From: Lysobacteraceae bacterium NML08-0793 | GTDB taxonomy: Bacteria; Pseudomonadota; Gammaproteobacteria; Xanthomonadales; Xanthomonadaceae | Direction: 5' to 3' | DNA length: 64,000 nucleotides | Assembly: GCA_002798275.1 (NCBI GenBank) | Contig: NWQR01000001.1 | Location: 496,001 to 560,000, forward strand | Part shown: positions 9,865 to 18,847 of the stretch, in pieces | Layout: the number at the start of each line of letters is the position of its first letter | Position numbering within the stretch: the stretch's first letter is position 1 | Program-made: the position numbers and the translations under genes | Notes under the pieces: model-generated | Told to the model about the DNA's origin: nothing | The model's database searches: none | Seen by the model: only the letters and a program-made list of their open reading frames with translations

Positions 9865-9881
9865 TAGAATGTCGCATTCTA
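9865..9881. promoter_or_regulatory. Perfect palindrome between grxD and sodB
   Basis: TAGAATG-TCG-CATTCTA is a 17-base inverted repeat with perfect 7-bp arms in the grxD/sodB divergent intergenic region. Size and symmetry suit a dimeric helix-turn-helix repressor or activator. It does not match the Fur box seen at 41781. The regulator is unknown. Confidence 0.45.
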
Positions 9882-9932
9882 CCCTGCCGTGGCACACCTG
9901 CCGCGGCCTCATCCCACCCAAAGGAGCAAGCC

Positions 9933-10511
9933 ATGGCCATCGAGCTGCCAGCCCTTCCGTATGACCGCACCGCACTGGAGCCGCATATTTCCGGTGAAAC
10001 CATCGACTTCCACTACGGCAAGCACCACAAAGCCTATGTGGACAATCTGAACAAGATGATTGAAGGCACCGAATTTGCCGACATGCCGCTGGAAGACATC
10101 ATCAAGAAGTCCCAAGGCGGGATGTTCAACAACGCCGCTCAAGTCTGGAACCACACCTTCTACTGGAACTGCCTCTCGCCGAACGGCGGCGGCGAGCCGA
10201 CCGGCAAACTGCTGGAGGCCATCAACGCCGCTTTTGGCGATTTTGCCAAGTTCAAAGAAGAATTCACCAAGACCGCCATCGGCACCTTCGGCTCCGGCTG
10301 GGCTTGGCTGGTGCAACGCCCGGACGGCAGCCTGGCACTGGCCAGCACCTCCAATGCCGCCACCCCGCTGACCGGCGAAGACAAGCCGCTTTTGACCTGC
10401 GATGTGTGGGAGCACGCCTATTACATCGACTACCGCAACGCCCGCCCGAGCTATCTGGAACACTTCTGGAGCCTAGTGAACTGGGACTTCGTTGCCAAGA
10501 ACCTGAAGTAA
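9933..10511 (+). CDS. sodB: Iron superoxide dismutase
   Basis: SodB disproportionates superoxide in the cytosol. All four metal ligands are present: His27, His74, Asp157 and His161, and the Fe-type signature [12 protein letters not shown] with Gln70 marks it as an iron rather than manganese enzyme. At 192 residues it matches E. coli SodB. A strong AAGGAGC ribosome site lies 7-8 bases before the ATG at 9933. It ends with TAA TAA and is followed by a strong terminator. The promoter region is shared with grxD. Confidence 0.97.
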   Translation: MAIELPALPYDRTALEPHISGETIDFHYGKHHKAYVDNLNKMIEGTEFADMPLEDIIKKSQGGMFNNAAQVWNHTFYWNCLSPNGGGEPTGKLLEAINAAFGDFAKFKEEFTKTAIGTFGSGWAWLVQRPDGSLALASTSNAATPLTGEDKPLLTCDVWEHAYYIDYRNARPSYLEHFWSLVNWDFVAKNLK

Positions 10512-10534
10512 TAAGCAGAGCGCAACCTCCAAAA

Positions 10535-10569
10535 CAACAAGGCCGGGAAATCCCGGCCTTGTTGCTTTT
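10535..10569. terminator. Bidirectional intrinsic terminator after sodB
   Basis: A near-perfect hairpin of two 14-base arms (10535-10548 and 10551-10564) around AA is followed by CTTTT on plus. On minus it is followed by a T-rich run as well, so it can also end convergent ppnN transcripts. Confidence 0.85.
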
Positions 10570-10628
10570 CAACGCCAACGCGGTTTTTGGCCGAAAGCAC
10601 GGCCGCAACGCAGATTGCCGGCAGGCGC

Positions 10629-12032
10629 TCAGGTCATCACCTGGTACACCGGCTTGTACTCGCCGGAAATCTTCATCCGGCGCTGCGCCACGAAGGCGCG
10701 CAGCAGGGCATCGAGCGAAGCCATCATGTCTGGCGCGCCGTTGATTTGGAACGGGCCTTGCTCGGCAATCCGGCGCACACCGCTTTCCTTGACATTACCC
10801 GCAACGATGCCGGAAAACGCCCGGCGCAGGTCAGCGGCAAGGGCATGCGGCTTGCGTCCATGATTGAGATCCAGCCCCGCCATCGCCGCATGGGTGGGAT
10901 CGAAGGGCTGCTGGAAATCCAGCGGGATATTCAGCCGCCAGTTGAAGAAGAACGAATCTTTCTGTGCCACGCGCTGCTCGCGTACCCGGCGAATGCCCTC
11001 AATCATGTGCCGCGCCACTTCTGTCGGATCAGCGATGATGATGCGGTAATGCTTTGTGGCCGCCTCGCCCAGCGTCAGACGGATGAACTTGTCGATTTGC
11101 TCAAAGTAGCTCGCCGCGGATGCGGGGCCAGTGAATACCAGCGGCAGCTCGATAGACTGATTTTCCTCGCGCAGCAAAATGCCCAGCAAATAGAGGATTT
11201 CTTCTGCCGTGCCGACCCCACCGGGAAACACGATGATGCCATGCGCCATGCGCACGAAAGCTTCAAGGCGCTTTTCGATATCCGGCATGATGACCAGATG
11301 GTTGACGATCGGATTGGGCGATTCGGCCGCGATGATGCCCGGCTCGGTGATGCCGATATAGCGCGAGCGACGTTGCCGCTGCTTGGCGTGGGCGATGGTG
11401 GCGCCCTTCATCGGCCCCTTCATCGCGCCAGGGCCGCAGCCGGTGCAAATGTCGATACCGCGCAAGCCCAGCTGATAGCCAACTTCCTTGGTATAGAGAT
11501 ATTCTTCGCGGCTAATGGAATGCCCGCCCCAGCACACCACCAGATTGGGCTCTCCCGGATGCAGCACGCGGGCATTGCGCAACACGCGGAAAACCGCATC
11601 GGTGATGCCGCTACTGCTTTCGAGCTCGCTGGCATATTCGGGGCCGAGCTCGATCGCGGCATAGGCCAGATCGCGCACCGTGGCAAACAGCAGATCGGCC
11701 ACGCCACGGATGATGCGACCATCGACAAAGGCCATCGCCGGGGCATGCTGCAATTCGATGCAGATGCCGCGATCCTGCTGGGTCACATGGATATCGAAAT
11801 CCGGGTACTGCTCGCTTGCCGCGCTGGGGTCATCCGAAGCATTGCCGGTGGTCAATACCGCCAGTGCACAGCGCCGTAGCAACTCATGCATGCCGCCGGT
11901 GGACGCATCCGTGAGGCGGGCGACTTCTTCACGCGAGAGGATATCCAGCCCGCCCTTGGGATAGATATTGGCGCAAACGGTTGGCAGGGTGGAACGGGAA
12001 GGGGTTTTTTCTGGATTGATTTGTGTATGCAT
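10629..12032 (-). CDS. ppnN: Nucleotide 5'-monophosphate nucleosidase PpnN (LOG family)
   Basis: PpnN (formerly YgdH) hydrolyses the N-glycosidic bond of purine and pyrimidine monophosphates to free base and ribose-5-phosphate; the E. coli enzyme is activated by (p)ppGpp. The 467-residue protein contains the LOG-family PGGVGTAEEI motif and the upstream GCGPGAMKGPMKGA segment, with the PpnN-specific N-terminal and C-terminal extensions (E. coli 454 residues). It is convergent with sodB. The next gene upstream on minus is the TonB receptor, separated by its own terminator. Confidence 0.92.
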   Translation of the reverse strand: MHTQINPEKTPSRSTLPTVCANIYPKGGLDILSREEVARLTDASTGGMHELLRRCALAVLTTGNASDDPSAASEQYPDFDIHVTQQDRGICIELQHAPAMAFVDGRIIRGVADLLFATVRDLAYAAIELGPEYASELESSSGITDAVFRVLRNARVLHPGEPNLVVCWGGHSISREEYLYTKEVGYQLGLRGIDICTGCGPGAMKGPMKGATIAHAKQRQRRSRYIGITEPGIIAAESPNPIVNHLVIMPDIEKRLEAFVRMAHGIIVFPGGVGTAEEILYLLGILLREENQSIELPLVFTGPASAASYFEQIDKFIRLTLGEAATKHYRIIIADPTEVARHMIEGIRRVREQRVAQKDSFFFNWRLNIPLDFQQPFDPTHAAMAGLDLNHGRKPHALAADLRRAFSGIVAGNVKESGVRRIAEQGPFQINGAPDMMASLDALLRAFVAQRRMKISGEYKPVYQVMT

Positions 12033-12090
12033 GCGCCGACTTTAGCGCATGCAGGCCGCAGCGACACAAACATCGCCGAAAAACCCGCAT

Positions 12091-12120
12091 GAAAAACGGC
12101 CGGGTTGCCCCGGCCGTTTC
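12091..12120 (-). terminator. Terminator of the Oar-like TonB receptor gene
   Basis: An AAACGGCCGGG / CCCGGCCGTTT hairpin lies 20 bases past the receptor stop; read on minus it ends in TTTTTC. Confidence 0.8.
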
Positions 12121-12139
12121 AGTCTTGACACTACCGCGA

Positions 12140-15100
12140 TCAGAACTTGTAACGGAAACCGACCATGACCGACCAGCGCGAAACGCCGGTATTGCCCTTG
12201 TCGTTGTTGTTTTCCTGGATCTGTGGGTTATCGGTGCTGCCGGTGAAGTTGTAGACATACTTGCCGGTGGCAGGGTCGATACCGGCATAGTTGACGACAC
12301 GGCGAGTGGAGTAGAAACCGTAGTCATCAATCAGCCCCCACTTCTTGTTCAGCAAGTTGCCGATATTCATGATGTCCAGCGAAATCTCCGACTTGTGACC
12401 TTGCCAGAAGCCCGGCAGCTCTTGCGAGATGCGCAGGTCAAAGCTATTCACCCACTTGGCAGTGAAAGCATTGGCCGGGGCAACCTGGCCACGATACCGA
12501 CCCAGTTCCGGGTTCTGCTCAAGCCATGCGAAGAACGCCTGCTCCATGTCGGCACCACCACGGAAGATCACATCCCCCGGGCCTGTCGGCACGTAGAACA
12601 GGTCATTGGTGGTTGCTCCATCACCATTGACATCGTTGTAGAAGATATAGCTGAACGGCCGGCCAGTACGGCCTTCATAGAACAGACCAGCGCGGGTGTT
12701 GTAATTACCAAAGAACGCTTTCTTGAACTCCAGCGTGGCGCTGACGCGATCGCGCATCGCATAGCGCGAGCGTTTGGCCTCGTTTTCATTAGCGTTGAAG
12801 ATCAGCGTATTGTTCCAGTTGGAAGTGTTCTGCGAACTGCTCAACGGGCTGACTTCCCAAGCATTGGTGCGGGTATAGAACGCGCTCCAGCCCCAAGTTT
12901 CGGTCAGCGGTTTTTGCAGGCCGATGGTGAACTGATGGCTACGCCCCTTGCTGGTATTGCGCATCAGCATCACATCACCGATATCCCCCGGGCGATTGGC
13001 CTTGGCCAACGCATTGTTGCGACCATCAGCAATACCACGGCTGCGGGTATCGAAATTATTGGGGTTCTGACCCGCGGCATTCCAATAGATCGCTCGACCG
13101 TCCTGACCATAGGTGGTCGGATCCATCACGTCCAGACGCTCAAAATAGATGCCATCCTTGACCTTGGTGGCCAGCAGCTCCACCGAAAACACCAAGTCTT
13201 TCCAGCCCAGCTCCTGCTCCCAGGCAAGGTTGGCTTTCCAGACCGACGGCAGGCGCGTGCCCGGCGCGACGATATCCACATTGTGGCGGCCGGCGGTCGG
13301 GTTCAGACCTGCGGTGGGCGGCGGCACTTGTGGGTTGAAGCCATGCGCAGCAGCAGCGGCACCACGCAAGTCGTATTCAACGTAGTTGAGGCCGGTATTG
13401 GAATAGGTACCCGAGAGCCAGACGTTCGGCGCAGCACCGCTGAACAGACCCACACCACCGCGCAACTGGGCGCGCAGGTCAGCCAGCGGCGACCAATTGA
13501 AACCAATACGCGGCTGCACCAATTGCTTGCTGACGGTATTGGTATTGTCGTAGCCAAATGCTTCCTGGATACGGGCGTTGTACAGGCGCTGGTCGCTGAA
13601 GTCCGGCTTGTCCACACGCACGCCGTACATCAGAGTGAAGTCCGGGGTAATCGCCCAAGTATCTTGCAGGAACAAGCCCAAGTTCTTCAGCGTGTAACGC
13701 GCCGGGATGTCGTCAATGCTGCCATTGGCGCGCGGAGCGCGCAGTTGATAGCTGGTTGGCGTGCCCGCGACAAACGCATCAAGATCGGCAAAGGCATAAA
13801 CACCATTCAGATTGCGACCATAGAAGTTCAGCACATCGTTCTTGCTGTAATCAGCACCAAACTTGATGGTGTGATCACCGGCATAGAAAGTACCAGAAGC
13901 AAATGCCGTCAGCTCCTCGGTATCCACAATATTGACGTGGGTATTCTGCTCGGTACCGATGAGTACAGCGGAATTATTGCTGCCAAAGCCGTTGATGCGG
14001 ATGGTGGGCAAATGGCTGTAAGGCACACGCTCGGCACGATAATCGCGACGGCTGACCTTGAGCTCGCTGGTGAAGTTTTCATTCCAATCAGAGAACAGCT
14101 CACCCGTCAGGCTCTTGAAGGTCTTGGGCTGGTCATACCAATAACTGCTGAGCGAGAGCGTGCTGCTGCCAAGCCCTGGGAAGCGCGCCACGGTCTGCTC
14201 CATATTGCTGTAGCGCACTGCAAGACGATGGTTATCGCTGATGTTCCAGTCAATTTTGGCAGCGTATTCTTCGATTTCAGTCTTGTTGGCTGGCGCACTG
14301 ATGCTGCCAGCTTCAAGCCCCCATACACGGGCAGCATTTTGTACTGCGCTGATGTCTGCGTCGGTGATGTTCCTGCCATACGGCGTGTCCGACAAGCTGA
14401 TGCCCGGCGCATTGCGCACGAACTTTTCGTAGTTGACGAAGAAAAACAGCTTGTCCTTGACAATCGGGCCACCAAAGGTCGCCCCCAAGGTTCGTTCATC
14501 ATTGAAACCGGCAAACGGAACGCCACGCAAATTGCTGCGCACCCAATCGCCATCACGGTAGCTGCCGTACACGCTGCCGGAGAACTTGTTGGTGCCGGAT
14601 TTGGTCACAGCATTGATGACCGCGCCGGTACCACCAAAAATGGTGGTGTCATAGTTAGCAAGGTCGATATTGATTTCTTGGATGGCATCCATCGACACAG
14701 GCTGGCGCTCGGTCGGCAGGTTGTTCGATTCCAGGCCGAACGGGTCACTGGCGCTCACACCATCAATCTTGATGGCGTTGTAACGGCTGTTCTGACCCCC
14801 GGCGGAAATCGCGCCATCGGCCTTGCTGACCTGCGAGATACGCGGATCAAGGCGAATGAAATCCTGAATATTGCGGTTGGCCGAAGGCAGTGCATCCAAA
14901 GTGTCGCGGGTAACGTTGGTCGCTGTCCCCATACGGTTCTGGCTGAAAATCTCAGGCCCGCCAGCAACACCAGTTACCACCACGCGATCAAGATCGGCAG
15001 TGGCAGCAGCAGCGGCCAAGTGAGCATTCACGGTGGCGATCTGGTTCAGCGGCAGGTAGATGTTTTCTTCGGTATTGCGAACACCGGCCTTGCTCACCAC

Positions 15101-15355
15101 GATGGTGTAGGGGCCGCCCACGCGCAGGCCGCGGGCGTTGTAGCGCCCCTGGGCATCGGTGGTAACGCGGCTGATGGTGCCCGACTCAACGTGGGTGATG
15201 GTGATTTCTGCGCCGGCAACCGGCTGCCCGCTGGCATCGGTTACCAGGCCGCCCACACCGGAGGAGGTGCTCTGGGCGAAAATAGGCGCCGCAGCCAGGG
15301 CGGCGACAAGGCCAAGCGCAAGCTTGGAACGACGAAGGGTCTGCGTGCGGTTCAT
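12140..15355 (-). CDS. Oar-like TonB-dependent outer-membrane receptor with N-terminal carboxypeptidase-regulatory-like domain
   Basis: A 1071-residue outer-membrane protein. After a signal peptide (cleavage near AAAPIFAQ), residues about 25-105 form a carboxypeptidase regulatory-like (CarboxypepD_reg) domain (GLVTDASGQPVAGAEITIT), then a plug (NIQDFIRLDPRI, GAVINAVTKSGTN) and a large beta-barrel ending in the aromatic GFRYKF. This Oar-type architecture is common in xanthomonads and takes up complex polymers or peptides. The ligand is not shown by neighbours: ppnN lies downstream and marC upstream. The ATG at 15355 is chosen over one six codons earlier because it begins the signal peptide. 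Confidence 0.9.
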   Translation of the reverse strand: MNRTQTLRRSKLALGLVAALAAAPIFAQSTSSGVGGLVTDASGQPVAGAEITITHVESGTISRVTTDAQGRYNARGLRVGGPYTIVVSKAGVRNTEENIYLPLNQIATVNAHLAAAAATADLDRVVVTGVAGGPEIFSQNRMGTATNVTRDTLDALPSANRNIQDFIRLDPRISQVSKADGAISAGGQNSRYNAIKIDGVSASDPFGLESNNLPTERQPVSMDAIQEINIDLANYDTTIFGGTGAVINAVTKSGTNKFSGSVYGSYRDGDWVRSNLRGVPFAGFNDERTLGATFGGPIVKDKLFFFVNYEKFVRNAPGISLSDTPYGRNITDADISAVQNAARVWGLEAGSISAPANKTEIEEYAAKIDWNISDNHRLAVRYSNMEQTVARFPGLGSSTLSLSSYWYDQPKTFKSLTGELFSDWNENFTSELKVSRRDYRAERVPYSHLPTIRINGFGSNNSAVLIGTEQNTHVNIVDTEELTAFASGTFYAGDHTIKFGADYSKNDVLNFYGRNLNGVYAFADLDAFVAGTPTSYQLRAPRANGSIDDIPARYTLKNLGLFLQDTWAITPDFTLMYGVRVDKPDFSDQRLYNARIQEAFGYDNTNTVSKQLVQPRIGFNWSPLADLRAQLRGGVGLFSGAAPNVWLSGTYSNTGLNYVEYDLRGAAAAAHGFNPQVPPPTAGLNPTAGRHNVDIVAPGTRLPSVWKANLAWEQELGWKDLVFSVELLATKVKDGIYFERLDVMDPTTYGQDGRAIYWNAAGQNPNNFDTRSRGIADGRNNALAKANRPGDIGDVMLMRNTSKGRSHQFTIGLQKPLTETWGWSAFYTRTNAWEVSPLSSSQNTSNWNNTLIFNANENEAKRSRYAMRDRVSATLEFKKAFFGNYNTRAGLFYEGRTGRPFSYIFYNDVNGDGATTNDLFYVPTGPGDVIFRGGADMEQAFFAWLEQNPELGRYRGQVAPANAFTAKWVNSFDLRISQELPGFWQGHKSEISLDIMNIGNLLNKKWGLIDDYGFYSTRRVVNYAGIDPATGKYVYNFTGSTDNPQIQENNNDKGNTGVSRWSVMVGFRYKF

Positions 15356-15401
15356 CGCATTTGTCTCAAACATGAAATGAAGTGGGGGGTTGCAACGAAA
15401 A

Positions 15402-15449
15402 CGACCCGGATAATGAGATACCGGGTCGAATGGTTAACACTAGTTTAAC
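15402..15449 (-). promoter_or_regulatory. Leader hairpin and inverted repeat upstream of the Oar-like receptor
   Basis: Two elements lie within 100 bases of the receptor start. At 15433-15449 is a partial palindrome with GTTAA/TTAAC ends, a possible operator or promoter part. At 15402-15409 and 15421-15428 are 8-base complementary arms (CGACCCGG/CCGGGTCG) with an 11-base loop, which would fold in the mRNA leader. Functions are inferred. Confidence 0.4.
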
Positions 15450-15514
15450 AGCACGCGCCTACTTTGTGGCCGCCGGATGCCGGGTAAATCCCGGCATCAA
15501 TCACAAAATCGACA

Positions 15515-16111
15515 TCAGGGCATCGGCATATCGAAGTATGCGCCCAGCCCATCCAAGAACATCTGGATGGAAATGGCCACCAGCAGCATCCCCATCAGCC
15601 GTTCTACGGCGGTCAGCACGCGATGTCCCAGCCATTTGTAGAGCAGCGGCGACATCAGCAAAATGGCGGCGGTCGCGCCCCAGGCAATCATCAGGGCTAG
15701 GCTCCATTCCCACATGCGGTCGGGATATTGCGTGCCCATCAGCATGACTGCGGCCATGCCGGAAGGCCCGGCAATCATCGGGATGGCCAATGGCACGATA
15801 AACGGCTCGCCGCCATGCCCGTCGCCCATGATGCCTTCGGCCGGCGGAAAAATCATGCGGATGCCGATCAGGAACAGCACGATGCCGCCAGCAATCGAAA
15901 CCGATTCTTGACGCAGATGCATGGCATCCAGCGCATATTTGCCGAACCACAGGAACAGCATCAGCACCACCAGCGCGATCAAGACCTCGCGGGCGATGAC
16001 AATCAGCTGCCGTTTGGGCGGCAACGAGCGCAGCAGGCTAAGCACCACCGGGACGTTGCCCAGTGGGTCGAGAATGATGAAAAGCAGCAGGGCGGCCGAG
16101 GCAATGGTCAT
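15515..16111 (-). CDS. MarC-family inner-membrane protein (YhgN-like)
   Basis: A 198-residue membrane protein with six predicted helices. It resembles YhgN more than MarC, with LDPLGNVPVVLSLLR near the start, the GGIVLFLIGIRMIFP helix, EPFIVPLAIPMIAGP and ERLMGMLLVAISIQMFLDG. MarC proteins were once thought to be multidrug transporters, but their role is undefined. The ATG at 16111 is preferred over one ten codons earlier because it begins the first helix. It is divergent from the asparaginase-domain gene. Confidence 0.85.
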   Translation of the reverse strand: MTIASAALLLFIILDPLGNVPVVLSLLRSLPPKRQLIVIAREVLIALVVLMLFLWFGKYALDAMHLRQESVSIAGGIVLFLIGIRMIFPPAEGIMGDGHGGEPFIVPLAIPMIAGPSGMAAVMLMGTQYPDRMWEWSLALMIAWGATAAILLMSPLLYKWLGHRVLTAVERLMGMLLVAISIQMFLDGLGAYFDMPMP

Positions 16112-16185
16112 GACAACATTATGCCCGCTATGGGCAAGCATCGCAGCCTACAATATGTTTTTTCCTACCCAATACCCCCACCCCA

Positions 16186-16674
16186 ATGGACGATCTACTC
16201 ATCATCACCACCGGCGGCACCATCGACAAAGTGTATTTCGATGCCAAGTCCGACTATCAAGTCGGCGAGCCGCAAATCGGCAAGATTCTCGCCGACCTCG
16301 GCGTGGCTTTCCGCTTTCACGTCATTCCGCTGCTGCGCAAGGACTCGCTGTTCATCGACCAAGCCGACCGCGAGCTGATGCGCGCCAGCATCGCCGCGCA
16401 GAAAGAGCGTCATGTGCTGGTTACGCACGGCACCGATTCGATGGTGGAAACCGCCAAGGTGCTGGCCAGCATTCCCGACAAAACCATCGTACTGACCGGC
16501 GCGCTCAACCCGGCACGGTTTGCCGGCAGCGATGCCGAATTCAATATCGGCTGCGCCGTTGGCGCGGTGCAAGCACTGCCACCGGGGGCCTGGATTGCCA
16601 TGAATGGCCGCATCTGGCATCCGGACAAGGTGCGCAAGAATGTCGATGCCAACCGCTTCGAGGCACTGGACTGA
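16186..16674 (+). CDS. Short single-domain asparaginase-like protein
   Basis: A 162-residue protein equivalent to only the N-terminal domain of L-asparaginase. It keeps both catalytic Thr motifs: TTGGTID at the N-terminus and HGTDSM at about residue 84. Full asparaginases have about 330 residues and use residues from a second domain and a neighbouring subunit, so whether this short form is active is uncertain. The gene ends in a normal stop with no downstream coding remnant of the second domain, which argues for a natural short family rather than a truncation. Confidence 0.8.
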   Translation: MDDLLIITTGGTIDKVYFDAKSDYQVGEPQIGKILADLGVAFRFHVIPLLRKDSLFIDQADRELMRASIAAQKERHVLVTHGTDSMVETAKVLASIPDKTIVLTGALNPARFAGSDAEFNIGCAVGAVQALPPGAWIAMNGRIWHPDKVRKNVDANRFEALD

Positions 16675-16778
16675 ATCAAGTCGCGCGTCTTGTGCCGTTG
16701 CTTTTCAACACCGCAAGCAAACACGGGGCTTGACCGAAAACACTATCGCAACCAAGCCTGTAAACAAATGCCAATCAA

Positions 16779-16800
16779 GGGCGGGCGCACATGCCCGCCC
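16779..16800 (-). terminator. GC-rich hairpin, possible sufT terminator
   Basis: GGGCGGGC and GCCCGCCC arms lie just past the sufT stop. The following minus-strand bases (TTGATTGG) are only weakly T-rich, so the call is tentative. Confidence 0.4.
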
Positions 16801-16810
16801 GGCGCAGCGA

Positions 16811-17362
16811 TCAAAGCATCCCGGTTTCAAGCCGCGCCGCTTCACTCATCATGCTGCGATTCCACGGCGGGTCAAATACCAGCTCCACATCGGCTTCGGC
16901 CACGGTCGGAATCATCTCCAGCTTGTCGCGCACATCGGCCACCAGAATATCGCCCATGCCGCAGCCGGGAGCAGTCAGGGTCATTTTGATGTCCACCCGG
17001 CGCTGGCCGTCCTCTCGGGTATGCAGGCTGGCCTCGTACACCAACCCCAGCTCGACCACATTGATCGGGATTTCCGGGTCAAAAATGGTGCGCAACTGTC
17101 GCCAGACCAGTTGCTCGACATCCTCGTCGCTGGCGTTATCGGGCAGCTCGATCGGCGGCGGCGGCTCCTTGCCGATCGCATCGGCATCCTTGCCGGCCAC
17201 CCGCATCAGATTGCCTTCGACAAATACCGTGAAACTGCCGCCCAACGCCTGGGTGATATAGCCCACACTTCCTGCCGGCAAGGTAACTTCTTCGCCGGAC
17301 GGAACTAGGACAACGGGGCAATCGCGCTCGAAGCGCACGGGTTCACTGCTGCGGGAATACAT
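16811..17362 (-). CDS. sufT: Putative Fe-S cluster assembly protein SufT (DUF59 domain)
   Basis: A 183-residue SufT homologue. The C-terminal DUF59/MIP18 domain includes IFDPEIPINVVELGLVYE and the LTAPGCGMGDIL segment, and the N-terminal region (VLVPSGEEVTLPAGS) is the SufT-specific extension. SufT supports maturation of Fe-S proteins, mainly under high demand. Here it stands apart from any suf operon. The ATG at 17362 (MYSRSSEPV) is chosen over one seven codons upstream; the choice is not certain. Confidence 0.87.
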   Translation of the reverse strand: MYSRSSEPVRFERDCPVVLVPSGEEVTLPAGSVGYITQALGGSFTVFVEGNLMRVAGKDADAIGKEPPPPIELPDNASDEDVEQLVWRQLRTIFDPEIPINVVELGLVYEASLHTREDGQRRVDIKMTLTAPGCGMGDILVADVRDKLEMIPTVAEADVELVFDPPWNRSMMSEAARLETGML

Positions 17363-17425
17363 GGCCGGAAATGGCGAAAACACGAAAGAGGCGCATTGTA
17401 GCGCCGCAGGCTCTATGCTGTAGCG

Positions 17426-17839
17426 ATGAATGCTTCATCTGCCCCGCAATTCTCGCTGACCGGCCTGTTGCTGCTGTGTCTTGGCGCTACCGGCGCTGCC
17501 GCACTGTGGGTGCTGATCGCCCTAGGCTTCAATCTATCCTCGTCGCTATTGGCATTTCTGGCCGCGTTGGATCTGATTTTGATGATGCGCTTGGCGCGGC
17601 TTGCCCCCGGCTTCTGGCGTGGCATGCAAGCAAGCCTTGGCACCGTGTTCGCCATTGCCCTAGCGCAGTGGTGCCTGATGGGGATTCGCACCGGACTGCA
17701 ACTGGGCTTGCTGCCCGCCGAGTCGATTCCCAAGATGAGCCTCGGATTTGCCTGGACACTTTCCGGCTTCTGGCTCACGCCATTCGATATGTGCCTGTAC
17801 GCCGCCGCCATCGTGCTGGCGCTGCTGTTTGGCCGCTGA
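17426..17839 (+). CDS. Small membrane protein of unknown function
   Basis: A 137-residue protein with about four hydrophobic helices (near residues 10-35, 38-57, 68-85 and 115-135). I do not recognise a named family. It lies 48 bp before the sigma-factor gene, but a hairpin (17843-17860) followed by TGCGTTTT separates them, so co-transcription is doubtful. It is divergent from sufT. Confidence 0.65.
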   Translation: MNASSAPQFSLTGLLLLCLGATGAAALWVLIALGFNLSSSLLAFLAALDLILMMRLARLAPGFWRGMQASLGTVFAIALAQWCLMGIRTGLQLGLLPAESIPKMSLGFAWTLSGFWLTPFDMCLYAAAIVLALLFGR

Positions 17840-17842
17840 TGT

Positions 17843-17868
17843 CAACCACGCCCGTGGTTGTGCGTTTT
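17843..17868 (+). terminator. Hairpin between the membrane-protein gene and the sigma-factor gene
   Basis: CAACCACG and CGTGGTTG arms around CC are followed by TGCGTTTT. It may stop or attenuate read-through into the sigma gene. Confidence 0.55.
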
Positions 17869-17887
17869 CCATCACGAACCCACCCCC

Positions 17888-18466
17888 ATGAACAGCGCTC
17901 CCGTGTGTCCCGATGCCGGCCCTCCCCTTCTTGATCGTGCAGCGCCTGCCGTGGCGCTGCCGACGCTCGAAGCATTTTTGGCCGATACCAGCGCACGCGC
18001 CTTCCGTTTTGCCGAGGCCAGCCTGCGTCATCGTGAAGACGCCTTGGATGCGGTGCAGGAGGCGATGATGAAAATGCTGGCCTACCGCGACCGCCCGGCA
18101 GACGAATGGCCGCCGCTGTTCTGGCGCATCCTGCGCACCCGCATCATCGACAGCCAGCGCAGGCGGCGGTTCCGGCTGGGCTGGCTGACTTCATCAAATC
18201 ATGATGATGGCCAGCCCATCGACTGGATGGACGAGGCCACGCCCGACCCCGCACGCCAGCATGACAGCCACGAGGCCTGGCTGCGGATGCGCGAGGCGAT
18301 GCGCGCCCTGCCCGCACGCCAGCGTGAAGCCTTCACCTTGCGTGTGCTGGAGGAGTTCGACGTGGCACAAACCGCACACATCATGGGGTGCAGCGAAGGC
18401 TCGGTCAAAACCCATCTTTCCCGCGCCCGCGCTGCATTACAAGCACAACTGGAGGACTGGCGATGA
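17888..18466 (+). CDS. ECF-type RNA polymerase sigma factor
   Basis: A 192-residue sigma-70-family factor. Region 2 is seen in FAEASLRHREDALDAVQEAMMKML and LFWRILRTRIIDSQRR; region 4 with its helix-turn-helix is LPARQREAFTLR to MGCSEGSVKTHLSRARAAL. It directs RNA polymerase to an unknown regulon. The ATG at 17888 gives a normal ECF length. The next gene overlaps by ATGA, and the DUF3619/DUF3106 pair that follows is the set commonly found with this sigma type in beta- and gammaproteobacteria. Confidence 0.9.
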   Translation: MNSAPVCPDAGPPLLDRAAPAVALPTLEAFLADTSARAFRFAEASLRHREDALDAVQEAMMKMLAYRDRPADEWPPLFWRILRTRIIDSQRRRRFRLGWLTSSNHDDGQPIDWMDEATPDPARQHDSHEAWLRMREAMRALPARQREAFTLRVLEEFDVAQTAHIMGCSEGSVKTHLSRARAALQAQLEDWR

Positions 18467-18840
18467 ACCGTCAGGCAGAACAATTCGACGAAAAAATGCG
18501 CCAGCAATGGCAGACTGCCGCCGCGCATCTGCCAGGATCGCTGCGGCTGCAACTTTCCCCCGCGATTGCCGCACAGCGCAAACCGCATCCCCCTGCCTGT
18601 TCGCACTGGCGAGCGTTCGGCATTGGCACAGCTTTTGCCAGTATCGCCATGCTCGCCGTGCTGTTTCTGCCGCTTTGGCAAAACTCGCCCTCCAGCCCGT
18701 CCCCGGCACTGCAAACCGTGGCGACCCAGCCCGTCCCCCAGACGGGCGATATCGACAGCGACGATGGCCTGCTCTCTGTTACCCCGGACTTTTATGCCTG
18801 GCTGGATTCGGACGAAATCCGCACCCTAGCCGCGAAATGA
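18463..18840 (+). CDS. DUF3619-like single-pass membrane protein, probable sigma regulator
   Basis: A 125-residue protein with a cytoplasmic N-terminus (LPGSLRLQLSPAIAAQR), one transmembrane helix at about residues 46-64 and a periplasmic tail. It overlaps the sigma gene by ATGA. Size, topology and position agree with DUF3619 proteins, which behave like anti-sigma factors by context; that role is inferred. No zinc-binding HxxxCxxC motif is present. Confidence 0.7.
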   Translation: MNRQAEQFDEKMRQQWQTAAAHLPGSLRLQLSPAIAAQRKPHPPACSHWRAFGIGTAFASIAMLAVLFLPLWQNSPSSPSPALQTVATQPVPQTGDIDSDDGLLSVTPDFYAWLDSDEIRTLAAK

Positions 18841-18847
18841 GCCCCTG

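Noticed and set aside
12023-15448. A 1141-codon open frame on plus, antisense to the Oar-like receptor
   Set aside because: It is a shadow: the minus frame has a signal peptide, plug and barrel features and a terminal aromatic residue, while the plus translation has no domain and unlikely composition.
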